Below are positions 41,537 to 50,035 of a stretch of 64,000 nt of DNA, piece after piece. A program made the translations under genes and the position numbers. Position 1 is the stretch's first letter. Every line of letters begins with the position of its first letter. The notes beneath the pieces were generated by a model, which made no database searches, was not told the origin of the DNA, and saw nothing but the letters and a program-made list of their open reading frames with translations. The stretch is from Mycobacterium attenuatum (GTDB lineage Bacteria; Actinomycetota; Actinomycetes; Mycobacteriales; Mycobacteriaceae): assembly GCF_900566085.1 (NCBI RefSeq), contig NZ_UPHT01000170.1, positions 1-64,000 of the forward strand. Direction: 5' to 3'.

Positions 41537-42468
41537 CGGTCCGCTCCTTTGCCCACCGGCTGCGCGCTCTGCTGATGCATCTGGCGAAATGCCGAAGTTC
41601 CTTCCGGTGACCCATCGGAATACAGGATCTGCCCCGTTTCCAGGATCTGCTTGAATCGGCGCAGGTCGTCGTTGACCTGCTGTTCCGGCGACTCGCCCAA
41701 CAGCGTCGCAACCGATTTCCCGAGCACACCGCCCGGTATGTGGTACCCGATCGTCACCCGGACCTCGGTACCGTCGCCGGTGGCGGTCGGGTTGAATTCG
41801 ACGCTGCCCCCGTGGCTGACCCCGGAATCGCGCACGGATTGCCAGGCGATCCGTTTGTTGGGCACGTCTTCGACAAGCTGTGCATCCCACTGCACGGGCT
41901 GGCCTACCGGTGCGTTTGCGGCCCAACGCGACCGCCCGTCGCCGCCCGCGGTGACCGATCGTAGGTGGTGCATGAAGCTGGGCAGGTTCTCCAGGTCACG
42001 CCAGAACCGATACACGTCCTCCGGCGAACGGCGCACCGTCACCGCGGCTCTCAGCGACCGATGCTTGCTGCCGTTGCCATGCCGGTGACCTCCGTCGCGG
42101 GCGGCGCGCACCGCGGCGTACAGGTCGGCCCCGGCGATTCCGGTCAGCGCGACGGCGGCTACGGCGCCGCGCGCCCGTCCCTCCCGGCCACGGCCGAGAA
42201 CACCCGCCCCGAGCAGCGCGATGTCCAGCGCGTCCCCGGCGACCCTGGTCCACACCAGTTTCGGTGAGCCGAGCAATAACGCTGCCGCGTGGCCGCATTC
42301 GCGAATACCCATGGCGCGGATGACCGAACGCGACCGGTCGGTGTCGCCAACACCGGCAAGCTTCGCCACTTTTCCAGGCGCCAGCACTTCGGCGAGTCCG
42401 AGACCTAGGCTGGCTCCCGCAAGACCGCGCGCCAAAGTTGCCGTTGCGCTCGCCGAAGCGTCATTCAT
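41533..42468 (-). CDS. SRPBCC (cyclase/dehydrase-like) protein with membrane N-terminus
   Basis: A 311-residue protein. The N-terminal 125 residues hold several hydrophobic stretches (ATLARGLAGASLGLGLAEVLAP, DALDIALLGAGVL, AVAAVALTGIAGADLYAAV), probably membrane helices. Residues 140-285 form an SRPBCC/START-like domain (AVTVRRSPEDVYRFWRDLENLPSFM, then RSRWAANAPVGQPVQWDAQLV, IAWQSVRDSGVSHGGSVEF). Such fusions are common in mycobacterial stress operons; the ligand is not known. It is the first gene of the operon. The ATG at 42468 has AAGGAG nearby and a SigF-like promoter about 70 bases upstream. Confidence 0.82.
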   Translation of the reverse strand: MNDASASATATLARGLAGASLGLGLAEVLAPGKVAKLAGVGDTDRSRSVIRAMGIRECGHAAALLLGSPKLVWTRVAGDALDIALLGAGVLGRGREGRARGAVAAVALTGIAGADLYAAVRAARDGGHRHGNGSKHRSLRAAVTVRRSPEDVYRFWRDLENLPSFMHHLRSVTAGGDGRSRWAANAPVGQPVQWDAQLVEDVPNKRIAWQSVRDSGVSHGGSVEFNPTATGDGTEVRVTIGYHIPGGVLGKSVATLLGESPEQQVNDDLRRFKQILETGQILYSDGSPEGTSAFRQMHQQSAQPVGKGADR

Positions 42469-42535
42469 TGTCAAACTCCTTGCCTTGCCAGACCGGGCCA
42501 GACCGGGCATTTCGGGGCGGGGTGGATGCCGGCGA

Positions 42536-42560
42536 ATACCCCGGTGGCGATGGGCCAAAC
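42536..42560 (-). promoter_or_regulatory. SigF-like promoter for the SRPBCC-ADH-PfpI operon
   Basis: Read on the minus strand: GTTT, 15 bases, GGGTAT. Both elements are exact. The leader of about 60 bases contains an AAGGAG ribosome site. Confidence 0.68.
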
Positions 42561-42566
42561 GTGTTG

Positions 42567-43553
42567 CTAGGGGGCGGCCGTCCGCAGCTTGTGAAGCAGC
42601 GGTTCGGCGGCCTCCTTGAGGAAGACATCTTGGTGCTGCCCGCCGATCTGCACGACGGCGATATCGGTGAAGCCGGCTTCCCAATACGGCCGCACCGATT
42701 CGACGATGGCATCCAGGTCCGGGCCGCAGGCAATGTTTTCGGCGACGTCGTCGGGACGTACGAACTGGGTGGCGGCGGCGAAGCCGGCCGGCGTCGGCAG
42801 GTCCGCGTTGACCGCCCAGCCACCGCCGAACCAGCGGAACTGATCATGGGCGCGTTCGACGGCGGCATCGCGGTTGGGATCCCAGCACACCGGTATCTGC
42901 CCGACCACCCGTCCGGGGCCGGTGCCGTTGGCAACCTGACGTGCCGCGTGCCACGAGTCGACCAGGTCGCCGTCGGGCTCCACCGCGATCAGGTGGTCGG
43001 CAAGCTTGGCGAAATTGTCGACGGCCTTCGGTCCCCCGACCGCCACCCCGATACCGACCGGAATATCGGGCAGGTCCCACAGCCGCGCGGAATCGACCTG
43101 GAAATAGTCGCCACGCCAGTTGACCAGCCGGCCGCCGAACAGTTCGCGGATGATCTTGACTGCCTCACGCAACATGTCCTGGCGACGCTCGGCCGCCGGC
43201 CAGCCCCGGCCGACGACGTGCTCGTTGAGATTCTCGCCGCTGCCAAGTCCGAGCGTGAACCGCCCATCGGACAGGATCTGCACGGTGGCGGCCTGCTGCG
43301 CGACGATCGCGGGGTGATACCGCATGGTCGGACAGGTCACGTAGGAGTACAAGTCGACCCGTTCGGTGGCATGCGCCACCGCGCCCAATACCGCCCAGGC
43401 ATTGGGCGCGTGTCCTTGCGACGTCAGCCAGGGTGAGAAATGATCGCTGCAGACTAGAAAGTCGAAGCCCCGCTGTTCGGCCGAAAGAGCGTGCCGTACA
43501 AGCTCTTTCGGTCCGCTTTGTTCCGTCATCAACGTATAGCCGAAATTCGCCAT
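42567..43553 (-). CDS. F420-dependent LLM-class oxidoreductase (TIGR03557 type)
   Basis: A 328-residue luciferase-like monooxygenase family protein that would use coenzyme F420. It reads MANFGYTLMTEQSGPKELV, FLVCSDHFSPWL, YSYVTCPTMRYHPA, TLGLGSGENLNEHV and WPAAERRQDMLREAV, which together match the TIGR03557/F420-glucose-6-phosphate-dehydrogenase-like group. The substrate is unknown. The ATG at 43553 is only a few bases from the start expected from a SigF-like promoter, which supports it over an upstream start. It is divergent from the GlsB gene. Confidence 0.88.
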   Translation of the reverse strand: MANFGYTLMTEQSGPKELVRHALSAEQRGFDFLVCSDHFSPWLTSQGHAPNAWAVLGAVAHATERVDLYSYVTCPTMRYHPAIVAQQAATVQILSDGRFTLGLGSGENLNEHVVGRGWPAAERRQDMLREAVKIIRELFGGRLVNWRGDYFQVDSARLWDLPDIPVGIGVAVGGPKAVDNFAKLADHLIAVEPDGDLVDSWHAARQVANGTGPGRVVGQIPVCWDPNRDAAVERAHDQFRWFGGGWAVNADLPTPAGFAAATQFVRPDDVAENIACGPDLDAIVESVRPYWEAGFTDIAVVQIGGQHQDVFLKEAAEPLLHKLRTAAP

Positions 43554-43563
43554 ACCAATCGGG

Positions 43564-43588
43564 GTACCCGGCTGTGCGCCGGCGTAAC
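43564..43588 (-). promoter_or_regulatory. SigF-like promoter for the F420 oxidoreductase gene
   Basis: Read on the minus strand: GTTA, 15 bases, GGGTAC. The -10 core is exact; the -35 has one mismatch. The expected start (about 43557) gives a near-leaderless transcript. Confidence 0.5.
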
Positions 43589-43638
43589 GCCGCTGCGACA
43601 AGTCGCGCCCCGATTCGCCATGGCGTTACGCATGCGCC

Positions 43639-43665
43639 GGCTTACCGCTGCCGACGAACGGGTAG
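43639..43665 (+). promoter_or_regulatory. Weak SigF-like promoter for the GlsB gene
   Basis: GGCTTA at 43639-43644, 15 bases, GGGTA at 43660-43664. The -10 is exact; the -35 has two mismatches. It lies about 50 bases before the ATG at 43717 and is divergent from the oxidoreductase promoter. Confidence 0.35.
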
Positions 43666-43716
43666 ACCCATCCCAGCGGCGGCAACTGCCCGCCCCAACC
43701 GCAAGAGGAGCGGATA

Positions 43717-44016
43717 ATGATCGGAACAATCATCGGGGCCATCGTGGTTGGCCTCATCGTGGGCGCGCTCGCCCGGCTCGTCATGCCAGGCAAGCAAAAC
43801 ATCGGTGTCATCATGACCGTGGTGTTGGGAGCCGTCGGCTCGTTCCTGGGCACCTGGATTGCCTACCGGCTCGGATACTCGAACCAGAACGGCGGCTTCG
43901 AGATCATCCCGTTCCTGGTCGGGATCGTCATCGCGGTACTGCTCATTGCCGCCTACCTCGGGATCACGGGCCGGCGCAGCACATCGGCTCGTACGGGTCC
44001 GCGCGCGGGCCTGTAG
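43717..44016 (+). CDS. GlsB/YeaQ/YmgE-family stress membrane protein
   Basis: A 99-residue protein with three hydrophobic segments: residues 2-20 (GTIIGAIVVGLIVGALARLV), 29-50 and 68-88. The GALARLVMPGKQNIG block and the following MTVVLGAVGSFLGTW are the transglycosylase-associated/GlsB signature. These proteins are induced by general stress; their exact role is unknown. The middle loop (GYSNQNGGFEI) is typical. AAGAGGAG lies 8 bases before the ATG. Confidence 0.9.
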   Translation: MIGTIIGAIVVGLIVGALARLVMPGKQNIGVIMTVVLGAVGSFLGTWIAYRLGYSNQNGGFEIIPFLVGIVIAVLLIAAYLGITGRRSTSARTGPRAGL

Positions 44017-44537
44017 TAGGTCGGCGCGGTGGTGTCCTTCGATTGGGGGACAAGCTGTCGCACGGCTGGAGGATAGGGATCGCCGCGCTCGTCCAATTAT
44101 GATCTCTTAAGGTTCTTGTGGCCCGCCCTGCGTATTTCCCTGGGCGGCAGTGATTTAACCGCTCAGGCCGGGCGGCGAGCTTGGAAACGGAGTTGCGGTG
44201 CCACCACGCGGGAGCCGGCGCTTTCCGCCATTTGGGTCTTCGAATCAGTGCTGAGGGAAAAAGCCGTCCAGCACATGCTTGGTAAGACTTGCTTGCCCCG
44301 GGGTGCGCGAAACGTACCTGGCAGCCCGGGCACAGGGGGCCGGAACACCGCAGCTTGGCCGACGGACGTACGCGACGGCGAGCCGCTGCCCGGCGCGGAC
44401 GTTAACGCCGCAGCCGCTCAGGCGCCACCAGGTCAGCCAGTGGCCGACACCGACACTCGATATCACTCCACCGCTCGCCCTATCGAGGCCCCTGATCGAG
44501 CAGACGCGACAACGATTCGCCACGTCAGAAAGACAGG
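44017..44537. other. Intergenic region, no gene recognised
   Basis: A 521-base stretch at the left border of the accessory island. Open frames exist on both strands but none shows a recognisable domain, a good ribosome site or mycobacterial codon bias. I see no tRNA, clear repeat or IS end in it. Confidence 0.5.
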
Positions 44538-45443
44538 TTGACAAACGTGGGGACCAGGAACGTCTACAGCCGGCCGGAATCCTCTGTGAATCGTGCGGTG
44601 ACAACTCGCCGCATTGTATTTTCTTTTGATCACTCAACTCCGTCCAAGCGGCATTTCGTGGCTGGAGATATTGCGATGAGCCACCTCGTCGCGCTACTGT
44701 CTGGCGGCTTTCCATCGGGAGAGGCATCCTTTATTCTTGCGGTGCGCCGTTACTCGGATCGAGTCTCCGATCGGGTGTTGAAGAATCAAGTTGCTGGCTT
44801 TATCGGGCAAGAAATGACCCACGGGATACAGCATCGTAATTTGAACATTGAGTTGGTACGGATGGGATACTGGGTGACGAGGCTGCTCGATGCCCTAGGA
44901 GCCAGATTCGTCAAGCGGATGAAGGACAATCTGTACCGCATTCCGGACACGATTGCAAAGCTGGCGCTAGCAAATACAGCGGCCGTAGAGCATTTTACTG
45001 CAGTCCTGGGCGAGCAGGCGTTGACCACTCCTTGGCTGCAAGAACAGCTGACCGACCCTGAAGTGCGGGCAATGCTGAACTGGCATGCAATTGAAGAGAT
45101 GGAACATAAGGCCGTTGCATTCGACGTTTACCGATACGTCGGCGGTACGGAACGAATGCGAATTCTTTCAATGGCTTGCATGCTGGCTTTCTTGTGGTTG
45201 CCTTTTTTGCTGCTGCTCGCCTCGATCGCGACGGACCCATGGGCCTGGCGTCACCCAATCAACACCGTACGTAGCATAATTTTCCTGCCGCGAGTTCCCG
45301 TATTCAAGGGGATCATGCCAAAGGTTCGCGCCTATTTCCAGCTTGGATTTCACCCTGACGATGTCGACCACAGCGAGATCTTGGAAAAATGGCGAGACGA
45401 TTATTTTGGTCCACATGGACTACTTCTCGACCACATTAAGTAA
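44538..45443 (+). CDS. Predicted metal-dependent hydrolase (PF10118 type)
   Basis: A 301-residue protein of the COG3687-like metal-dependent hydrolase family with a ferritin-like helical core. Likely metal ligands: Glu in GFPSGEASFILAVRRYSD, QEMTHGIQHRNLN (E-x2-H...H), Glu-His in AVEHFTAVLG, and WHAIEEMEHKAVAFDVY (H-x2-E-x2-EH). A hydrophobic stretch (CMLAFLWLPFLLLLAS) lies near residue 215. The start is uncertain: TTG at 44538 or GTG at 44547, both after AGACAGG. Codon third positions are clearly richer in A/T than those of neighbours, suggesting transfer. Confidence 0.75.
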   Translation: MTNVGTRNVYSRPESSVNRAVTTRRIVFSFDHSTPSKRHFVAGDIAMSHLVALLSGGFPSGEASFILAVRRYSDRVSDRVLKNQVAGFIGQEMTHGIQHRNLNIELVRMGYWVTRLLDALGARFVKRMKDNLYRIPDTIAKLALANTAAVEHFTAVLGEQALTTPWLQEQLTDPEVRAMLNWHAIEEMEHKAVAFDVYRYVGGTERMRILSMACMLAFLWLPFLLLLASIATDPWAWRHPINTVRSIIFLPRVPVFKGIMPKVRAYFQLGFHPDDVDHSEILEKWRDDYFGPHGLLLDHIK

Positions 45444-45542
45444 CATCACGTTAAATAACGTCGTGGCGAGTGCGAGCCGGCGCCGGCGCGAAGGCCTCGG
45501 GCAGCCGGGTGCCGGCGAGGTTCCCAAACCCTGCCGAGCGGC

Positions 45543-46544
45543 TCAGCGCACCACGATCGTGTGCTCCTGGCGCGGCACCAGTTCGCCGATCACTGGGGCG
45601 CCCGGGATCTGGCCGGCGATCAACAGTCCGCCGGAGGTCTGCGCGTCGGCCAGCAGTAGCGCCTCCTGGTCGTTCACCGCCGACAGGTCGGCGTGCGGGG
45701 CCACCCACTCGAGGTTGCGCCGGGTCCCCCCGCTGACGTAGCCGGCGGCCAGCGCCTCCCGTGCCCCGTCCAGATACGGCACCGCCGACGCGTTGATCAC
45801 CGCAGTGACGCCGCTGGCCCTGGCCAACTTGTGCAGGTGGCCTAGCAACCCGAAACCGGTTATATCCGTGGCGCATTCGACGCCGGCTGCCAGCGCAGCT
45901 GCTGCCGCATCGGCGTTGAGCGTGGTCATCACCTCGACAGCCTCCGCGAACCGCTCGCCGGTGGCCTTGTGCCGGCTGTTCAGCACTCCGATCCCGAGCG
46001 GCTTGGTCAGCGACAGCGGGGTGCCCGGTTTGCCGGAATCGTTGCGCAGCAACCTATTTGGATCGGCGGTGCCGGTAACCGCCAGCCCGTATTTTGGTTC
46101 GGGGTCGTCGACGCTGTGCCCACCGGCCAGATGACAGCCGGCCAGCGAGCACGCGGCCAGCCCGCCGCGCAACGTCTCGGCGGCCAGCTCGAAGGGCAAC
46201 ACATCGCGTGGCCAACCCAACAGATTGACCGCGACCACCGGCCGCCCGCCCATCGCATACACGTCGGACAGTGCGTTGGTGGCGGCGATTCGGCCCCAGT
46301 CGTAGGGGTCGTCGACCACCGGGGTGAAAAAGTCGGTCGTCGCGATCAGCGCCGCGCCGCCCTCGATCAGCACGACGGCCGCGTCGTCACCGCTGTCCAG
46401 CCCGACCAGCAGCTCGCCGGCCGGCTCCTGCGGCGCGGCGGCCCCCAATCGGCCCACCACGTCCTCCAGCTCGCCGGGCGGTATCTTGCACGCACAGCCA
46501 CCGCCGTGCGCGTACTGGGTCAGTCGGTAGGACATGGTGTCCAT
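45543..46544 (-). CDS. selD: Selenide, water dikinase (selenophosphate synthetase)
   Basis: A 333-residue enzyme that makes selenophosphate from selenide and ATP for selenocysteine synthesis. The active-site loop is AHGGGCACKIPP with cysteine at the catalytic position, followed by VGLDSGDDAAV, TTDFFTPVVDDPYDWGRIAATNALSDVYAMGG and the C-terminal DITGFGLLGHLH. The length is normal. ATG at 46544 or 46535 could start it. It belongs functionally with selA, selB and tRNA-Sec, but is separated from them by about 4 kb of accessory genes, and it is divergent. Confidence 0.95.
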   Translation of the reverse strand: MDTMSYRLTQYAHGGGCACKIPPGELEDVVGRLGAAAPQEPAGELLVGLDSGDDAAVVLIEGGAALIATTDFFTPVVDDPYDWGRIAATNALSDVYAMGGRPVVAVNLLGWPRDVLPFELAAETLRGGLAACSLAGCHLAGGHSVDDPEPKYGLAVTGTADPNRLLRNDSGKPGTPLSLTKPLGIGVLNSRHKATGERFAEAVEVMTTLNADAAAAALAAGVECATDITGFGLLGHLHKLARASGVTAVINASAVPYLDGAREALAAGYVSGGTRRNLEWVAPHADLSAVNDQEALLLADAQTSGGLLIAGQIPGAPVIGELVPRQEHTIVVR

Positions 46545-46682
46545 CGTGCTCTACCTGCCACTCCCCTGGCCGCCCTGCCCGGCATCGCAGGGGCGGCACT
46601 TACTAAGCAACGCCCCGCGCGTGCAAACTGGGTAACCAGATCAACATCGCACCTGATCGCCTGAGCCCGGGGAGGAGGCTCT

Positions 46683-47546
46683 GTGACCAGCGCCGAACAT
46701 GTCCAACACCGCCAGACCGAGCCCTATGCGCAAAAGTTCCTTCAGGCTTCGCTGTACTGCGACCGCCGCAGCTCGCACTGGGACATAGCCGCGGTATTGG
46801 CGGCCATCCTCGCACCGATCATCCAGGGTGTCTTCACCGACTCCTGGCTGAAAACCGCACTGCAGTACATCCTCGTCGTCGCCGTCGGGCTACTGTTGCG
46901 CAAACGCACCGCATGGCGAGAACGCGGCCGCAAGCTACGCAACGAATTCGAATACTACGTTTACGACATACATAAGCCGTATCCGACTTCCGTCGATGAT
47001 GACGACGTGACTCGCTGGCAGCAGGACTTTATCGAAAGCCAGCGCGGGCGATCGGACAATCGCAGGCAAGATACCCGAACCTGGTTTTTTCAGAACCAGG
47101 CACCACCGGATGACAGATTGAATCAGATCCGGGCAGCGCAACTGGAATCGCTGGAATTCGGGCGGCTTACCCGGCTGTTGTGGGCGGGCTCCGTTGGCCT
47201 GGTCTGCCTTGCGGTAGCCGTCGGCTATCTGGCGGTCGAACGCGGCGAAGTCTTCCGCTCCAGCACCATCACGCTCGGTACCGTCGCGGTAGTCGCCGTC
47301 GTCACACAGATCGGCCGGGTCAGCATCAGCTCTTTCACCCACGCCCGGGAACGGACCGAGATCAACCGCGAGATCCAGGCATACCTTCCTCCGGATAATC
47401 CCCCGAGCGACAGTTGGACGGAATCCCTCGCGATCTTTCAGGAGCGCATCCACGCCGTGCGGAAAGGTCGCGTTATCGTGCCCGACGCCATCTACCAGAT
47501 CGTCAGGTGGTGGGACCGCCGAAAGAAGCGGCGCCGGCCCACATGA
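46683..47546 (+). CDS. S-4TM-type putative pore-forming membrane effector
   Basis: A 287-residue protein with two pairs of hydrophobic segments (about 36-53 with 60-76, and 163-186 with 194-212) separated by a polar region. EPYAQKFLQASLYCDRRSSHWD and RKLRNEFEYYVYDIHKPYP fit the S-4TM family, predicted pore-forming effectors of nucleotide-controlled conflict systems. The family call is from motif pattern and topology. A GGGGAGGAGG site precedes the GTG. It heads a tightly packed operon; its stop overlaps the next start by 4 bases (ATGA). Confidence 0.6.
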   Translation: MTSAEHVQHRQTEPYAQKFLQASLYCDRRSSHWDIAAVLAAILAPIIQGVFTDSWLKTALQYILVVAVGLLLRKRTAWRERGRKLRNEFEYYVYDIHKPYPTSVDDDDVTRWQQDFIESQRGRSDNRRQDTRTWFFQNQAPPDDRLNQIRAAQLESLEFGRLTRLLWAGSVGLVCLAVAVGYLAVERGEVFRSSTITLGTVAVVAVVTQIGRVSISSFTHARERTEINREIQAYLPPDNPPSDSWTESLAIFQERIHAVRKGRVIVPDAIYQIVRWWDRRKKRRRPT

Positions 47547-48505
47547 GCACATATGAGTCACAAGTGAGTGACGGCGTCAGGCGGGCTGCCTACGAGGTCG
47601 AATCCGTTCGGTTCGCGCCGTCAGATCCGCCCGACGGCGCCTGGTACACCGCGATCGCGCGGTGCTCGGTGGTCGATGAGCGCGGGCGAAGCGAGACGGC
47701 CCTGGGGTATGCCAGCGACGTCACCACCAATCAGCAGGTGGTGGATCGCGCGGTCAGCGAGGGGGTCGAGCGCGCCACCGCACGCCTGATCCACCGCGAC
47801 GATCCGGCCGCGGCCTACAAGACGACGACGGGATCTGCGGTGCATCGCACGCCCGGCCAAGCCCTGACGCATGCCCGCCGCGAATTGATCGGATCGTTGC
47901 TGTTCATCCGGCGGTTCCACGACCGCGATATGGGCACAAAGCTGCCGGAAGCGCGGTTGCCGTTCGCCCCGAGGTCGGCGGAGGTCACGGCATGGATGGA
48001 TCCCGCGCTGCAGTACATCTTCTGCGCCGTGCTGCAAGTTGACGCGACACCGAAGCTGGCGATGACCGTCCGTGATTGCAGCGACGTGCCGTGGCAGCGT
48101 GCCCGCGAATTGAGTGTTCTGGAGATCCTGCAGCCTCGGCCTTGGGTGCGGCACCACTTGGCGGGCGGCAGCCAGGACGACCCGCCGCATCTGGAGGACA
48201 TGGAGATCCGCACCGTGGCGGACCGGGCGGTTTATTGGTCGCGGATCGAAAGTCGATCGGCCATTGCGACCTACCGGGAGCTGCGTCTAAAGGCTCACAT
48301 CGCGTGGAACGCGCCGGCCACCGCGCAGGAGGTTTTCGACTGCCGTGTCGTCGCGGATCTGCGGCTGACCGGGGAGCTTGGACCCCTTTGCTTCGCGCGG
48401 GTCGAAGACTCGACGACACGGGGCAGATACGTCAGTAGCGAACTCGAGAGCGCGATGTTCGGGAACGCTCGTGAGGCGATTTTCAGACCCCATCCGATGA
48501 TCTAA
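47543..48505 (+). CDS. Unassigned protein, possibly a divergent YcaO-like cyclodehydratase
   Basis: A 320-residue cytosolic protein. Three helices resemble the ATP-binding helices of YcaO proteins in TOMM clusters: TTNQQVVDRAVSEGVERATA (like A..A..EA.ER), GSAVHRTPGQALTHARRELI (like GtA.g.t..eA...al.ElI), and WQRARELSVLEILQPRPW (like A...alLE.lQ). The conserved ERD after the second motif reads IGSL, and the central part is shorter than in known YcaO domains. The call is therefore tentative and leans on the neighbours (precursor-like peptide, SagB-type enzyme). Confidence 0.4.
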   Translation: MSTYESQVSDGVRRAAYEVESVRFAPSDPPDGAWYTAIARCSVVDERGRSETALGYASDVTTNQQVVDRAVSEGVERATARLIHRDDPAAAYKTTTGSAVHRTPGQALTHARRELIGSLLFIRRFHDRDMGTKLPEARLPFAPRSAEVTAWMDPALQYIFCAVLQVDATPKLAMTVRDCSDVPWQRARELSVLEILQPRPWVRHHLAGGSQDDPPHLEDMEIRTVADRAVYWSRIESRSAIATYRELRLKAHIAWNAPATAQEVFDCRVVADLRLTGELGPLCFARVEDSTTRGRYVSSELESAMFGNAREAIFRPHPMI

Positions 48506-48533
48506 CGGTAATGCACCAACAGGGGAGGCAGCC

Positions 48534-49757
48534 TTGGCCGAGAAGGATGGTCGACTTCAGCAGTCGGAGCTCAACGAAGGGGCAAAGTACAAAGACATCT
48601 GGCCTTCGCTGCTGGCCGCCCAAGACGTCATTCAAGACAAAGTGGAAAGCGCGATCGAAGATTATTTCCGCCAAGCCCGCAGCGGCCAGGTCGCCAGGCC
48701 GCAATTCAACGCCGACTACAAGCCGGGGTTCCCCGTCGTATATTCCCGAGTCAAGTCGTGGGACTCATGTCGTGCGCGGATCGCGGAGCGCCACAAGCGA
48801 CTTGAGGACCTACCGGATCTCATCGGCTGCCGGATAGTGGTCATACACAGTGAGGAAATCCGCCCCGTCACCACCGCGCTCGGCAGCTTGCTCCGGCGGC
48901 AAAAGCGCTTTGCCATCGACCACGATGCGGGCGCGGGGCGTAGCCGGGGGTATTCCGGTATCTATTACACGATCCCGCTGGGCCATGACGATGTGCGGCG
49001 ATTTTGCGGAGAATTACCGGAGCCAGATGCCGAACATCTGTGCGCGGTCGCGGATTTCAGGCTGGAACTGCAGATCCACACCGTGATGGAAGAAGCCTGG
49101 AGCCGCGTCTCGCATGCCGGGTTCTACAAGGCCAGCGAAGGCATTCCCAACGATGTCCATCGAAAACTTCAGCGCCTGGCGTCAACTTCGAAACTGCTCG
49201 ACGATCATCTGAAAGATCTGAGCATGTCAATCGAAAAAGCCCGCAGGAAGTTGAAAAAGAAGTTTGACAACGAGAACTCTCGGGCCAAGGTAAAGATCGA
49301 TGAATTCCTCTTGTGGTACTGCACCGGAAACCCGTCGTACCGCGGGATTCTGACGGAATTCGCGGAACTCGGCTTGGCCGCGGGCTTTCAGAAGTCCGAG
49401 TGGCAAGATCTCGTCGTCGTCGGCGACGAGACGGATATCTGCCTGGAGGTGTGCCGGCGTACCGAACTGACAACCTGGGGTGCGCTGGACAAGGTGTTCT
49501 GGACAATCGAGGAGCGTCGCGAGCGCTGGAAGACCTGGCTGCAGATGCTCGTCGACGCCTCCAAGCGCGCTAGGGAGGACCCGCCGTTCAACCGCCCGCT
49601 GCTCGTGTTCTCCATCGTTCGCCTGCTGGAGTCCCCGGGGCTGCCGTCGATAGACACCATGTACCCGCGCTTGTGGCGGCGGATCTACACCGTGCATCGG
49701 CTGGCGCATCCGGAGGAGGAGCAATCCGCGCCCCAACCGCCCCGGGCTGCCCGGTGA
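48534..49757 (+). CDS. RelA/SpoT-domain nucleotide synthetase-like protein
   Basis: A 407-residue protein. Residues 65-205 form a RelA/SpoT synthetase-like domain: VVYSRVKSWDSCRARI (R-x-K-S, ATP site), DLPDLIGCRIVV (metal-binding Asp), RSRGYSGIYYTI in the G-loop position, and LELQIHTVMEEAWSRVSHAGFYK-type motif (catalytic Glu, then H..YK). There is no HD hydrolase, TGS or ACT domain. The C-terminal 200 residues are mostly helical and unassigned. The usual histidine of YxSxH is a tyrosine. A strong AGGGGAGG site precedes the TTG at 48534. It could make an alarmone or pyrophosphorylate another target. Confidence 0.82.
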   Translation: MAEKDGRLQQSELNEGAKYKDIWPSLLAAQDVIQDKVESAIEDYFRQARSGQVARPQFNADYKPGFPVVYSRVKSWDSCRARIAERHKRLEDLPDLIGCRIVVIHSEEIRPVTTALGSLLRRQKRFAIDHDAGAGRSRGYSGIYYTIPLGHDDVRRFCGELPEPDAEHLCAVADFRLELQIHTVMEEAWSRVSHAGFYKASEGIPNDVHRKLQRLASTSKLLDDHLKDLSMSIEKARRKLKKKFDNENSRAKVKIDEFLLWYCTGNPSYRGILTEFAELGLAAGFQKSEWQDLVVVGDETDICLEVCRRTELTTWGALDKVFWTIEERRERWKTWLQMLVDASKRAREDPPFNRPLLVFSIVRLLESPGLPSIDTMYPRLWRRIYTVHRLAHPEEEQSAPQPPRAAR

Positions 49758-49831
49758 ACACCGACGTCGCGCTCGGGTGCACCCGGCATCGTGGTGGCTC
49801 GGACGGTACCGCTGTAGTAGGTTTTTGGGCT

Positions 49832-50020
49832 GTGGATCGAGTCTCGGAGGCGCCGTACGCCTCGATCGACTACACGACGGTTCGTATCACGACCTGGGCA
49901 GATCACCTCGGTGCGCCGGAGTTTCCGGCTGCTTCATCAGCGCTGGCCGCGGGCAGTTGCGGCGGATGCGGCTGCGGTGGTTGCGGCGGCTGCGGCGGCT
50001 GCGCTTCGGCCGCTCGCTGA
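49832..50020 (+). CDS. Cys/Gly-rich precursor-like peptide (TOMM-type candidate)
   Basis: A 62-residue peptide. The leader-like part (VDRVSEAPYASIDYTTVRI...) is acidic to neutral, and the C-terminus is GSCGGCGCGGCGGCGGC followed by ASAAR: six cysteines with one or two glycines between them, as in microcin B17 and heterocycloanthracin-like precursors whose Cys/Ser become azoles. A longer form from a GTG at 49754 would overlap the RelA/SpoT stop (GTGA) and have 88 residues. It lies between the RelA/SpoT gene and a SagB-type gene, which supports a RiPP role. Modification is inference. Confidence 0.6.
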   Translation: MDRVSEAPYASIDYTTVRITTWADHLGAPEFPAASSALAAGSCGGCGCGGCGGCGGCASAAR

Positions 50021-50035
50021 CCGGCCAGCGCCGAC

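Noticed and set aside
44116-44541. Open frames in the gap before the metal-dependent hydrolase
   Set aside because: No ribosome site, domain or codon bias typical of coding sequence on either strand.
49754-49831. Longer start (GTG at 49754) for the Cys/Gly-rich peptide
   Set aside because: It cannot be excluded because it overlaps the preceding stop (GTGA), but the added 26 residues look unlike a leader and the GTG at 49832 has an AGTAGG site upstream; kept as an alternative only.
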